Shown: one piece after another, positions 44,181 to 54,633 of the stretch
Numbering within the stretch: the first letter of the stretch is position 1
How the letters are laid out: every line of letters begins with the position of its first letter
Assembly: GCF_900105985.1 (NCBI RefSeq)
Contig: NZ_FNUB01000005.1
Coordinates: 558,001 to 622,000 of the forward strand
Reading direction: 5' to 3'
Length of the DNA: 64,000 bases
Origin: Tenacibaculum sp. MAR_2010_89
GTDB lineage: Bacteria; Bacteroidota; Bacteroidia; Flavobacteriales; Flavobacteriaceae
The notes under the pieces: model-generated
Told to the model about the DNA's origin: nothing
Database searches by the model: none
The model's input: only the letters and a program-made list of their open reading frames with translations
Translations under genes and position numbers: made by a program

Positions 44181-44282
44181 TAGTTTTATTGCAAAAAAGC
44201 CATAACATTTTACCGTTATGACTTTATATTTTATTATTCTTACTCATATACGCCACTAGTTACAAACTAGCGGGAGCGGGGG
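44181..44282. repeat. REP-like repeat unit 3 (modules B and C only)
   Basis: Begins TAGTTTTATTGCAAAAAAGC, with module B (about 44194-44224, GTTATGACTT form) and module C (44251-44282, CGCCACTAGTTACAAACTAG then CGGGAGCGGGGG). Module A and the upstream half are absent. The CPBP gene takes its stop codon from this module C. Confidence 0.85.
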
Positions 44283-45063
44283 TGTCTAGTTTTTTAACAA
44301 CTCTAAATAAAATATACACCAATGAAATTAGAGAGGTTGATATAATTGCCCAATAAACAAAGCCAAAATTTAATTTCTTCAATATATACCAATAAGGTAT
44401 TATTCCCATTTTGATTAAATACCAAATAAAATTATACCCAGCATGAAATAATATAGAATATATTAAAGTAAAACGTTTATAAATAAGACAAGATATAATT
44501 CCAAAAGTAAAGAATGTAATTAATCTCAATATATCGTTTAGATAATTTATATGTATCATTGCGAAAAGAAAGCTTGTTGCAATTATCCCAATAACCATAT
44601 TTTTTTTAGAAAAAACACTCAATAATATTTTTCTAAAAAATAGCTCTTCAAGAATAGGTGTTAAAATTACAACATTAATAAAAGTAATAGTCATACTTAA
44701 AAAACTAGGAGTTTTAAAATTTAAAACATCTGGAATTTTTAGTTCTTCTGTTATAATTTCTATTCTTAAAAAAGGATCTTCAATTGTTCTATATAAGATT
44801 AGCATAAATAAAACTAAAAAAATGTATTCATAATTTACTGTAGTTTTTTTATTTTTAATAATAGAAGGTGTTTGTCTTATGTAAATTAAACTCACTGAAA
44901 TAAGTATTAGAGAAATAAACGTATCAATAAATAAGAAGTAATCTAAATTAATATCTAAAAACTCATCTCTTATAAAAATAAATTTTGACAACTCTTCCAA
45001 TGAGAAAATTAAAAGAAAATAAACCCCAAATATTATTATTAGTTTTATAAATTTTTTGTACAT
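44260..45063 (-). CDS. CPBP family intramembrane metalloprotease
   Basis: A 267-residue membrane protein with about eight helices. The CAAX-protease/bacteriocin-processing (CPBP, Abi) motifs are complete: EELFFR (Glu139, Glu140, Arg144), FAMIH (Phe167, His171) and HAGYN (His207, Asn211). The last residues, PAPASL, and the stop codon come from repeat module C. Because the three catalytic motifs lie well before, the enzyme may still work. In bacteria such proteins serve in bacteriocin immunity or maturation; here it lies directly downstream of an RHS gene on the same strand, so a partner or immunity role is an inference. Confidence 0.88.
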   Translation of the reverse strand: MYKKFIKLIIIFGVYFLLIFSLEELSKFIFIRDEFLDINLDYFLFIDTFISLILISVSLIYIRQTPSIIKNKKTTVNYEYIFLVLFMLILYRTIEDPFLRIEIITEELKIPDVLNFKTPSFLSMTITFINVVILTPILEELFFRKILLSVFSKKNMVIGIIATSFLFAMIHINYLNDILRLITFFTFGIISCLIYKRFTLIYSILFHAGYNFIWYLIKMGIIPYWYILKKLNFGFVYWAIISTSLISLVYILFRVVKKLDTPAPASL

Positions 45064-45161
45064 TTTAATGTTTTGTTTTGCCCATCGTAGTAGGTATATA
45101 GCCTCTTCTTATTATATCTTCTCTCTTACTTTGATTTGCTTCATTTAAACTATCAATAGTT

Positions 45162-48100
45162 TTATTGTTTTTTTTTGATCTTTTTATCTATTTTTTTAGA
45201 TTTATTAGTAACAATTAATGTTTGCAATAATTGAGCTGCTCTTAAATATTTATCTGCTCCTTTATCCCATTCATCACCTTTGAAAACACCAGCTTTTATT
45301 TGAAGGGACAAATCATCATTAATCCTCTTTTTTACTTTATTTAGAGAGTCATTTTCATTTTTTATAGTTACTTTAGTAGTCTCATTAGTAACCATCTCAT
45401 TTTCTAATTTAACAACCGAATTTTCATTATGCTGTTCAATAAATTCTCTTTGTTCAGATGGAATAATATCTACAACATCTTCTTCCTCTAAATTAGAATC
45501 TTCAATATTGTCAATTGGATTTACCGTATTTTTTCCGTGTTGATCTTGAACTATTTTATCTACTTGTTTAAAAGTAAATCCTAACTTTTCTAAATATTGT
45601 GTATGTAAAGTAGATGCACTATCTCCAGCTTCAGCTGTATATGTTCCATCTCCATTATCTATCCAATCATTACCTAATGGAGCCATCCCATCTGGATCAA
45701 TAAAGTATATCGGATTATTAAAAGCGTAATTATACGGAGAGTGCCTGCGCATTTGCTCAGCAAGTGGGTCTAAATTCATCCACCTACCTAAAGAAGCATC
45801 ATAATTTCTAGCACCGAAGTCGTGCCATTCAAGTCCAAGTTCTTCGTTAAGTTCTTTTCCATTGTATCCGAACTTCTGCGCCGTACTATTTCCAAGGGAT
45901 GACGTGATATTATTGTACCCCTTGTGTTTGAGTCCAAAAGGATAGTAATTAGATTCTTCTACAATTTCTGTGCTTGGAGTAATTACTCCATCATTGTTAG
46001 CATCAGTATACGATAAACGGACGTTTCCTAAATGGTCTTTGTATTGGTATACATAGTCAAATGATGAAATTGCTGTGCTACCGCTCGCAATGACAGGTTT
46101 TACATATCCTTCTGGGTGGTTAAAGAATTCTAACGCTCCATTTTTATAAATATGATTCCCTGCATAATCAGTGGTGGTATTTTCTGCTGTTTTTCTTAGT
46201 TTCACTCCACTAGCATCATACACATACTCTATATGTTGCCCAGCTATAGTAACTCTGGTTGGTAGGTTTAAATGGTTGTAAGTAATATTAGTAATGCCTT
46301 TGTTAGCATCAGTAATCATATTACCGTTAACATCGTAGGTATAATCGTTTCCAGTATTGGTACCGTCTTTAAAACCAATATTTTTATTCCCTCCTAGTAA
46401 TTCTTCTACCTTTATTAACTTATTACCTGTATTATTATCTGAATACGTATATTTCAACTTATCCATATTGGTAAAATTAGCAGTCCCTTGGTATCCGTTT
46501 CTGTTTAAGGTTTCTATATTACCATTTTTGTCATAGGTAATTCCAGAAATATTGTAATGCCCTGTATTATCTACCGCACCAATAATTCTATTTAAAGCAT
46601 CATAGCTATAAGTGTATTGGTTACTTACTGTACTACCCGTGTTTACACTTAGTGAGTTCCAGTTAGTTTGTGCTATATTACCGTTAAACAATGCTGTTCC
46701 CATGGTTGGGTTATTATATTTTAAGCTAAAGTTAAACAAATCATTATCATTAGCATCACTATCTTGGTTAATATTTTTTAACCAACCACGAACATTGTAT
46801 GCATAATCAACCTTTTGTAAACCAGCTCCTACTTTTTTGTTTTTTAACTGCCCTAGTTTGTCATAGGTATTCTCAACAATAGTTTCAGCTGTTTGGTTAT
46901 TAATTTTATTAGTTTGCTTAGTCATTCTACCAGCATGATCATAACTAAATACATCTATGGTTACAACTTCTAAACTTCCTTTTTTATGGGTGGCTTTCGT
47001 TTCTAACACCTTCCCTACAAAGTCTAATTTACTTTCAACAATATCAGTAGTTCCTAGGTAGTCATTTTTACTAGCTACAAATACTGGGCGTGCTTTGGCA
47101 TCGTAATAGGTTACTGTAGTTATCCAATTATTAGTATTTAATACTTTAACTTTACTAACCGTAGCTAACCCTTGAGTATTGGTTGTTACCGCTTTGCTAT
47201 ACACATTTGACGGAGCTGATAGTTCGCTTGGTACACTTGGGTAGGTATCGTAATAATTTATAGTTAATATTTCACCTGTTGTTACCGTTGAGCTATTGGT
47301 GTTAAAATAGCTTTGCATAGCAGGCTGTGTACTTATTGTACTATGCGTATAAATACCAGTGTTGCTTACCCTTCCTAAAGCATCATATTTGGTAAATAAC
47401 CATTTTTTGTTTGGTTTTTGCTTAGCATCTTGTGTTAATACAGGTCTGTCTAATGTATCATACACAATATATTCCCATCCTTTTCCTGGTATTTTCTTTT
47501 CTATCAAACGATTTCTATAATCGTATTTATATTGGTAACACAACTCTGAAAGTTCTGTAGCCGATACACTTCCATCTGCTGTACTTACCTTTGGAGGTAG
47601 TACATAGGTTAAATTTCCATAATCATCATACACATAATACGTGTCATGAACTACATTGTTATTATAGGTTCTTTTTAAAACTACTTGTCCTTCTTTATTT
47701 TTGAATTCTTCAGTAGTGTGATCTTTAGTACTTCCACTATGGTTTTCATCTCTTGTAACTGTTTTGTATAATTCTCCAGCTAAATAATTAGAAGTCGTAG
47801 TTGATAAAGCAGGTGTGTATACATTTCCATTAACAGTAGTCGTAGCTTTGAATAGTTTAACAGCATCGGCAGTTGAATTTGCTTGATAGTCAAACTCTAT
47901 TTCATGACCTCCACCAAGCTCCCATGCTTTTCCTGGAGCAGCTTGTTTTAAAACTCTGTTTAACGGTGAATTATCAAACTCCTTTTTTGAATAGGCATTT
48001 ATTAAGTTTACATCTGTTACACCTGGAAAATCAGCTGCGTACTGTATTTTGTAATAATTTTTTGTTCCTAACTCAGTTCCTGAAATAATTCCTCCATTAT

Positions 48101-48542
48101 TACTGGTTACAGCATAGGGTAAATATTCTTCATTTTGCCTTCCAAGTTCATCATAGGCTATATGGGTAACAATATCTTCTTTTGTAGGTGATTGTTGTAT
48201 AGCAATACTTTGTTTAGCACGCCCCAATCCGTCAAAATAGGTTATTTGTTCTACTACATCTTCTCTATTGGAAACTGTTCCGGTTTTAGTTTCTGTTTGA
48301 AAACTTCTAGTTAATACATAGTTTTCATTACTAAGGCTTAATGGTATGTATGGGTCATTTATAATTTTTGCGGTAAATGTAGATCCTGCTTTTATCCATG
48401 TTAATGGTTTTAGCGTAATACTTCTACTTGCAGTTAAATGTGCTGTTCCAGTTACTTGGTAATTGGTTTTTTCAACATCTTGTACAACTTGTGCATAAGA
48501 GCTTATTGAAATACACAATAAAATGAATAATAGCTTTTTCAT
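45162..48542 (-). CDS. DUF6443/RHS repeat-associated core domain protein
   Basis: A 1126-residue surface protein. Signal peptide 1-18 (LLFILLCISISSYAQ); N-terminal DUF6443 block with TYFDGLGRAKQSIAIQQSP-like sequence; many YD/RHS repeats in the middle (YDELGRQNE, YDDYGNLTYV, YDALNRIIGAV, YDKNGNIETL); then the RHS core ARNYDASLGRWMNLDPLAEQ and YNYAFNNPIYFIDPDGMAP ending near residue 950. The 175-residue tail is the variable part, with NGDGTYTAEAGDSASTLH, reminiscent of LysM-like GDTL segments, then a charged helical end (KKIDKKIKKKQ). RHS tails are often toxins; no known toxin motif is recognised here. Confidence 0.88.
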   Translation of the reverse strand: MKKLLFILLCISISSYAQVVQDVEKTNYQVTGTAHLTASRSITLKPLTWIKAGSTFTAKIINDPYIPLSLSNENYVLTRSFQTETKTGTVSNREDVVEQITYFDGLGRAKQSIAIQQSPTKEDIVTHIAYDELGRQNEEYLPYAVTSNNGGIISGTELGTKNYYKIQYAADFPGVTDVNLINAYSKKEFDNSPLNRVLKQAAPGKAWELGGGHEIEFDYQANSTADAVKLFKATTTVNGNVYTPALSTTTSNYLAGELYKTVTRDENHSGSTKDHTTEEFKNKEGQVVLKRTYNNNVVHDTYYVYDDYGNLTYVLPPKVSTADGSVSATELSELCYQYKYDYRNRLIEKKIPGKGWEYIVYDTLDRPVLTQDAKQKPNKKWLFTKYDALGRVSNTGIYTHSTISTQPAMQSYFNTNSSTVTTGEILTINYYDTYPSVPSELSAPSNVYSKAVTTNTQGLATVSKVKVLNTNNWITTVTYYDAKARPVFVASKNDYLGTTDIVESKLDFVGKVLETKATHKKGSLEVVTIDVFSYDHAGRMTKQTNKINNQTAETIVENTYDKLGQLKNKKVGAGLQKVDYAYNVRGWLKNINQDSDANDNDLFNFSLKYNNPTMGTALFNGNIAQTNWNSLSVNTGSTVSNQYTYSYDALNRIIGAVDNTGHYNISGITYDKNGNIETLNRNGYQGTANFTNMDKLKYTYSDNNTGNKLIKVEELLGGNKNIGFKDGTNTGNDYTYDVNGNMITDANKGITNITYNHLNLPTRVTIAGQHIEYVYDASGVKLRKTAENTTTDYAGNHIYKNGALEFFNHPEGYVKPVIASGSTAISSFDYVYQYKDHLGNVRLSYTDANNDGVITPSTEIVEESNYYPFGLKHKGYNNITSSLGNSTAQKFGYNGKELNEELGLEWHDFGARNYDASLGRWMNLDPLAEQMRRHSPYNYAFNNPIYFIDPDGMAPLGNDWIDNGDGTYTAEAGDSASTLHTQYLEKLGFTFKQVDKIVQDQHGKNTVNPIDNIEDSNLEEEDVVDIIPSEQREFIEQHNENSVVKLENEMVTNETTKVTIKNENDSLNKVKKRINDDLSLQIKAGVFKGDEWDKGADKYLRAAQLLQTLIVTNKSKKIDKKIKKKQ

Positions 48543-48549
48543 AGTCTTA

Positions 48550-51500
48550 TTAATTTTTGTAGTTGTATTTGTTTTCTTTTAAAATATTTCCTTGAGTATC
48601 TTTTACAAATTCTAACCTATTAAAGTTGTCATAATGATAGGTGATTTTCTCTCCTCTTGGGTCTGTCATAGTGCTCACTCCAACTAAAGGAATATAAGTT
48701 ATAGTAGTTACTTGTGCAGTACTAATTGCACTACGTATTTTTTGAATTTCAGTTTGAATCTGGCTTTCGGTATAGCTTTGTAAATAACTTAATGTTTCAG
48801 TATTTGTTTTTCCTAAAGCAGTCATTACTTGTGCATAGGTAGCGTTTTCAATTTTGGCTATAGGTTGCGAATAATCATACCCCATAAATATACAATATGA
48901 GTACCATTTACTTTACTTACCTCGGTTGGATTTCCTTTACTATCGTACTTATGATATACAATACGTGGTTCTAAATTTCCATTTCCTTTTGCTGTTTGAA
49001 TAGTATTTGGTTCTACAATACCATTACCCCAGTCTTTAAAATTAGTACGTTGCGTACCTAATTTTTTATCAGTTCTTTGCCCGGTTTCAGAATTAACCAG
49101 TACATTTTTATAACTTTCTGTTTGTATAAGTGTTGCTATACGATGTTGTTTTTTTAAACTATCAATAGCTTTTAAAGCTCCTGGGCTTATCCCTAATAAT
49201 TGGCTTTTATCATCAGGATAATACATTTTAGTTTTTAATACCTCTCCTTTACTATTGGTTTTTTCTACTCTAGTTTGTTGTAGATGATTTATATTATCGT
49301 AAAAATAATTAATAGTATTTGTTATTGGATTATTTCCATTTATATCAAACTGTTTTTCTATAGTTTTATCTAGGTATGACCAATAAGAGTATGTTTTATA
49401 TTTATGAACATTTAAATTCCTTATTATTTGTGGAAAAGAAACTAAGTCATTTACATTTTTCCCAAAACATTTATGTTTAATATCTCTAATTTTTATATTA
49501 GTAGCGCCTGGACTTTTACATTTTATTTGACCAATGGTCACAGGTCCTTTACCATTACTTGTTGATGAGTAATAAGTTACAGGATCTAACCAGCCTGGTC
49601 CACTAATAGCATGTGAATGATTCGTATGGCATTGCCATACTGGTGTTGTACCTATTAAATCAGCAGCTTTACATTTATAAGTAGGATATGCTGGCTGCAT
49701 AACAACGATATTATAATTAGAACTTATGTTATAATTAGATATTTCTGACACAGTTCTGTCAAGTTTATAATTATTTGTTATTTCTTTTACAACGGTTTTT
49801 GTTGAGCTTTTAGATAGTGGTTTTTTGAAAAACTGAATCTTTTTTTCTAATCCATGATTCCAACCAAAATTTGTAAAATTTGCTATTACACGGTTTGCAC
49901 CTAAAAGTGTTTCTCCAGGAGAGTCTCTATTAACTATAAACTCATGTTCTTCTCCACCATTAATAAAGTCATCGCCACCATTACTAATAGTTACTTTTTT
50001 ATAATATACATTACTACTACCTGAATTGGTAAGAGGAAAACTACCTGTTGATCTTAAGGTTAAATAACTTTCAGAAACAATGTTGGAACCAAGACTTCCT
50101 ATGTCTTTAAATGCTGTTCTACCTTGTACATGACCTAAGCCTTTAATGGTTGCATCACCTGAAGATTTTGTTAAATCATTCATGTCGGTATAATAATACC
50201 TTTTGGTGTTTAAAATATCTGTATTAAAATCGTAATTTCTTATATATTTAACTCTATTACCACCTGTAAAAATGTTTTTATAGCTAGTAGTATATTTTTT
50301 AATTCTTAAAGAAACTGAAGCATCAACACATCTATTTGGGGTATAGCTACCATTTAGAATCTCAATTCTATAACTTTTACTATGTGGTAAATTAGTAATA
50401 GTTGAAAAATTAATTGACCCTTGGGTTGTATTAAACCCTTTTTCATATACTAAATTGTTTGAACCGTTAGTGATATCGTAAATTTTAATAATTGCATTTG
50501 CCTTATCTAATGGATAATCATAACATCCTTGAGATGAATTTACATATCCTTTTACTTGATAATTTAGCCCAATTTCAACATTTTTTCCTGCATTGTAATC
50601 ACCAATAGTAAAAGTGCTAGATTTAATTTGCTCTCCGACGATAGTTAAACCAGGTTTGTATTCATAGTTTAATTCTGTTTCGTAACCATAATAATTATTA
50701 CCTTCATATTCAAAATTTGTATATCCCATTGAAGGGTACACTATTTTTGTTAATAATCCTTTTTTAGAATAAACAGTATCCAAATTTCTATTAGCTAAAC
50801 GGGATGTTTGTTTTGCAAAAACAGGGTAACTTTCTCCTAAATCAGGAAGCATTGATTGGTTTGTTTTTCCATTATAATACCCCCAATAATCTTGACTGTA
50901 AGAAAATCTTTTAGGAAAAGCATTAAAATCATCATAAGCAAACGAAAACTTCTTTTGAGGGTTTTTGAACGTCAAATTTTCTAAAAACACTCTCTTATTA
51001 GATGAAAAATGATATGTGAAATCTGTTTTGTCTATTAAATTATTACTTTGATCTAATAATTGAATGTTTTTAATTAACCTATAATTAACAGCACTAGGAC
51101 TAGGATGCAATGTTGAATTATCAATTAACAATTTACCACTTTGAGGTTGGTTACTATTTATTTCAATAAGTCTCTTTCGTATTACTCTATTAAAGTTTTC
51201 ACAATCAATAATTCCAGTAGTTAAAGGGAAATTAGAATTGCCTATAGGATATGTAGAAGTTAGTTCTAAAGATTGTGATATACTTGTTGTATATGATTCT
51301 TCTTTATTATTAGTGTCATATACAAAGTTAATTATATCTCCCTTTGGGTGTACTATTTTAGACAAATACCATGAACTTGTATAGCCTTGCTCAGGAGGTG
51401 ATGCAGCAGTATTATTACACTTGTTTCTTGAGTATAAAATTTCTTCATCATTAAAATAATAAGCTACACCATCATCAGTGGTTATTACAAACCCTTTTTG

Positions 51501-52106
51501 TCCACTAATTAAATTTCGCTCTATTTTTAAATTTGTGTGAGGTACTGTTCTATAAACACCTTCATTGTCTATTACTATTTTTCCTGATTTACCTAACATA
51601 TTATATGAAAACATATCAGATTCAGAATCTACATAATCAGTTTTACCAGCATTATATAAGAAGGAAACAATATCAGGGTCTACATCAATATTTTCACTAA
51701 AAGTTGGTTGACTTGATAAGCTTTCAATTTGATATAAATCTACTCTGTTTATTTCTTTTACAGGATGTTCTAACCTGTAATTTTCATCTTCTTTTCCTCT
51801 TACAGTTCTAGCAATTACTCCACCTATATTTAAACTCCAACCTAAACCTACATTTGAACTTAATTGATCAACTTTAATTCCACTTGAGCTATATGATAAA
51901 GAAATTGGTACATTTAAATTTCTTGTTTTATAAGCTTGAATAGGTAGATTAACTCCAGTTACTCCTGTATTTAAACCTACAGGGAAATCTCCGTATTTTG
52001 TTAACTCAAAAGCAGTTGGTGCTGGAGGTACTATTTTAGGTAATTCTTGTGCATTCCCCAATACACATACAAGCATTGTAAAAATGCTTAACATTATTTT
52101 TTTCAT
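48550..52106 (-). pseudogene. RHS repeat surface protein interrupted by a frameshift
   Basis: Two frames, 48858-52106 (1082 residues) and 48550-48885 (111 residues), are one gene. The first reads HIVYLWG then leaves frame; the second begins GYDYSQPIAKIENATYAQV, the normal continuation in this family. The break is at CCCC (48880-48883; GGGG on the coding strand): one more G restores a protein of about 1187 residues ending RGEKITYHYDNFNRLEFVKD and a short tail. The N-terminus has a signal peptide (MKKIMLSIFTMLVCVLGNAQ) and a VGLGWSLNIGGVIARTVRG block. The next RHS gene starts 7 bases downstream. Either a true mutation or a sequencing error. Confidence 0.8.
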
Positions 52107-52271
52107 GATAAGAGTGATGTTTTAATTAGCAATTATTTTTTTCATTCTTCATGCAAAAATATATAAAATTTATTACATGTTGATTGTTATATGTTTAATA
52201 ATTAATAGTGTTAAGTTTTTTTTTATAGGAATGGGTAATAAATTCTTTTGTATTTTTGACAAAAAAATAAA
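52107..52271. promoter_or_regulatory. divergent promoter region of the RHS and secretion operons
   Basis: A 165-base AT-rich gap. TATTTTTG at 52251-52258 matches the -7 consensus for the plus-strand prepilin peptidase operon, with a leader of about 10 bases. The left half must hold the RHS promoter; ATGCAAAAATATATAAAAT (around 52151) contains a possible reverse-strand -7 box (complement of CAAAAATA). Confidence 0.5.
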
Positions 52272-52751
52272 TTGCTTTATTTACAACTTATTTTCATCCT
52301 CTTTTTATTGCTGATTTTTTATCAGGATTTTAAAAACAGAAGTGTAGTATTGTATTTATTTCTCTTAGGAGTGATCTCAGGAGGAGTTTTACATTATAAA
52401 AATTCATTATTAGAGGAGTTTTTAATAAACGTATTGTTAAATGTAGGCTTTATCGCTGTTTTAACTGTAGTGTTATTTTTGTATTCAACTTTTATTATGA
52501 AAAAGAAACTATTAGAAACAATAGGGGTAGGAGATTTTTTAATGTTTATAGTATTTGCATGTAGTTTTCCAATAGGTACATTTTTAGTGGTGTTTTCTAC
52601 ATCACTTATTTTTTCATTACTTTTATTTTTAATTTTGAAAAATCAATTACAGTATAAAACTGTTCCATTAGCAGGGTTTCAGTCTTTGTTTTTAAGTTTA
52701 TTATTATTACTAAATTGGCTATTTAACATTGTAGATATATACGTTATTTAA
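52272..52751 (+). CDS. type IV prepilin peptidase (short GxGD form)
   Basis: Inner-membrane aspartic protease that cleaves prepilin leaders. Start is TTG 52272. The 159-residue protein has about five helices and both catalytic Asp: Asp19 in YQDFKNR and Asp88 in IGVGDFLMF. It lacks the N-terminal cytoplasmic methyltransferase domain and zinc Cys found in long PilD/GspO, so it probably cleaves but does not methylate. It heads the operon of GspE, GspC/PilP-like, pilin-like and GspF genes; the next start is immediately adjacent. Confidence 0.88.
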   Translation: MLYLQLIFILFLLLIFYQDFKNRSVVLYLFLLGVISGGVLHYKNSLLEEFLINVLLNVGFIAVLTVVLFLYSTFIMKKKLLETIGVGDFLMFIVFACSFPIGTFLVVFSTSLIFSLLLFLILKNQLQYKTVPLAGFQSLFLSLLLLLNWLFNIVDIYVI

Positions 52752-54167
52752 ATGAAAAAGGAACTTTTAGAAATACCTACCGAAACCATTCAGTTAATTA
52801 CGGCTGAGCAAGCGTATTCATATAGAATCGTACCTGTTAAGAGTGATAAAACTTCGTTAACTTTTAAAACAGATTTTAATGAGCTTGCTTCTTTACAACA
52901 AGAGTTACAAATTATATTAGGTAGTTCTGTAGTTTTAGAAAAAGAAGATTCACAAACTATTGATACATATCTTCAAAAAAATTACCGTAAAAGAACTTCA
53001 GGAAACTCGAGTTCATCGTTAAATTACTCGGAAGATTTTTTGCTAAATATGATTCATGAGGCAAAAGAATTAGGAAGTAGTGATATTCATTTTGAAGTTT
53101 ATGAAAAACAGCATAGGGTTCGTTTTCGAATTGATGGTAAGCTATTGGAACGTTATGTGATTTCAGAAAATGAATATCCAAAAATAGTCAATAGGATTAA
53201 AATAATGGGGAGGCTAGATATTTCTGAAAAAAGATTACCTCAAGATGGACGTATTAATATTTCAACAGGAAAAGAAGACTTTGATATTCGTGTATCCTCA
53301 TTACCAACATTACATGGAGAAAAGTTAGTACTTCGTATTTTATCTAAAAATACCTTAACTGTACAATTAGAAAATTTAGGATTTACAAGTAATGAATTAG
53401 ATACTTATAATACAGCGGTTAAAAAACCAAATGGTATTGTATTGATTTCAGGTCCTACAGGTTCAGGAAAAACAACAACGTTGTATGCTACTTTAAAATT
53501 GTTAAATACAAATGATACCAATATTTTAACAATTGAAGATCCTATTGAGTATACTTTAGAGGGAGTGAATCAAGTACAGTTAAAAGAGAATATAGGATTG
53601 GATTTTGCTAGTACATTACGTACCTTTTTACGTCAAGATCCTGATATTATCATGGTAGGTGAAATTCGTGATGTTGCTACAGCTAATATGGCAATTAGAG
53701 CTGCATTAACTGGGCATTTGGTATTGTCTACAATTCATACAAATTCAGCTTGGGCAACAATTTCTAGGTTAATTGATATGGGGGTTCCACCTTTTTTAAT
53801 AGCAAGTACTTTAAATGTGAGTGTTGCGCAACGGTTGGTTCGTAAATTATGTACCTCCTGTAAAACAGAAGAAAAGTTAACTATAGGTGTTTTTCCTAAA
53901 GGAGTTGTCATTCCTGAAAGTGTAACTACTCATTTTAAGGCTAATGGTTGTACTGAGTGCTACCAAACAGGCTATAAAGGAAGAAAAGCTATTTATGAAA
54001 TTATTCCTATTACTAAAGAATTGGTAGAGAGTATAGAAAAAAAGGAGTTAAATATTTCTAGTTATTTAAAGCAAAATAACATTGGTACTTTACAGGATAA
54101 TGCACTTTCATTAGTAGCTGAAGGAATTACTTCTGTTGACGAAATATTTTCACTATTGATATCATAA
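52752..54167 (+). CDS. gspE: GspE/PilB-type secretion ATPase
   Basis: Cytoplasmic hexameric ATPase driving pseudopilus assembly. The 471-residue protein has an N-terminal GspE-N-like part, SSDIHFEVYEKQHRVRFRID, the Asp box region, Walker A GPTGSGKTTTLY (Gly234-Thr241), TIEDPIEYTLEGVNQVQ, Walker B DPDIIMVGEIRD and TGHLVLSTIHTN. A zinc tetracysteine motif follows (CTSC at 367-370 and CTEC at 400-403). Zinc-type Cys motifs are shared by GspE and PilB. It ends 3 bases before the GspC/PilP-like gene. Complete and typical. Confidence 0.96.
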   Translation: MKKELLEIPTETIQLITAEQAYSYRIVPVKSDKTSLTFKTDFNELASLQQELQIILGSSVVLEKEDSQTIDTYLQKNYRKRTSGNSSSSLNYSEDFLLNMIHEAKELGSSDIHFEVYEKQHRVRFRIDGKLLERYVISENEYPKIVNRIKIMGRLDISEKRLPQDGRINISTGKEDFDIRVSSLPTLHGEKLVLRILSKNTLTVQLENLGFTSNELDTYNTAVKKPNGIVLISGPTGSGKTTTLYATLKLLNTNDTNILTIEDPIEYTLEGVNQVQLKENIGLDFASTLRTFLRQDPDIIMVGEIRDVATANMAIRAALTGHLVLSTIHTNSAWATISRLIDMGVPPFLIASTLNVSVAQRLVRKLCTSCKTEEKLTIGVFPKGVVIPESVTTHFKANGCTECYQTGYKGRKAIYEIIPITKELVESIEKKELNISSYLKQNNIGTLQDNALSLVAEGITSVDEIFSLLIS

Positions 54168-54170
54168 GAA

Positions 54171-54632
54171 ATGAATAAACAACAAAAAACATATTTTTTA
54201 TTAGTTGCTGTATTAATTGTTTGGGGCTTGATTGGGTATCAGTTTTTCAAAAAAATAAATCCTACTGAAAATGAAGTTTTAGGTGATCAAATACCTAAAA
54301 AATACATACCTGAAAAAATTAATAAATCGAAATCGTATGTAGTTATTGCGAAGTATCGTGATCCTTTTTTAGGAACGATGTTTTCTGAAAAGAAAAAGGT
54401 TAAAAGAAAGAATATTGCACCTAAACAAGAAATGAACATTCCATTTCCTACTGTTGTATATAATGGAATTGTAGAGGGCGGAAATTTAAAATCGTACACT
54501 ATTACAGTAAATGGTAAGCAGGAGTTATTAAGAATTGGGGAAGAGTTATCAGGAGTGAAACTGATAAAAGCAAATAGTGAGCAAATAAAAGTTCGTTTCA
54601 ATACGGTTATTAAAACGATAAAATTACAATAA
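54171..54632 (+). CDS. GspC/PilP-like bitopic inner-membrane protein
   Basis: A 153-residue protein with one N-terminal helix (residues 8-25, FLLVAVLIVWGLIGYQFF), a linker and a small beta domain (about 90-153: FPTVVYNGIVEGGNLKSYT, NGKQELLRIGEELSGVKL). This topology and the RDPF motif in AKYRDPFLG match PilP/GspC-type proteins whose HR domain contacts the secretin's N0 domain. Position between gspE and pilin-like genes fits. It could link the inner-membrane platform to the GspD-like secretin encoded on the other strand. Confidence 0.75.
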   Translation: MNKQQKTYFLLVAVLIVWGLIGYQFFKKINPTENEVLGDQIPKKYIPEKINKSKSYVVIAKYRDPFLGTMFSEKKKVKRKNIAPKQEMNIPFPTVVYNGIVEGGNLKSYTITVNGKQELLRIGEELSGVKLIKANSEQIKVRFNTVIKTIKLQ

Positions 54633-54633
54633 A

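Larger units (their letters stand above)
43494..44259. other. 766-base non-coding tract dominated by repeats
   Basis: No coding frame is supported here. It holds repeat unit 2 (43569-43888), a terminator-like hairpin (43914-43947), two GCTACTAGTT palindromes (43990-44017 and 44134-44159), a 5'-truncated G-rich repeat (44081-44107) and most of unit 3. The first about 75 bases (43494-43568) are the AT-rich upstream region of the small membrane gene. Confidence 0.8.

Noticed and set aside
42981..44282. Integron attC sites or a gene-cassette array
   Set aside because: Gene-repeat alternation is suggestive, but module B arms do not fit the RYYYAAC/GTTRRRY core sites and no integrase is present in the window.
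42981..44282. CRISPR array
   Set aside because: Repeats are irregularly spaced, of different types and contain hairpins with variable centres; no cas genes.
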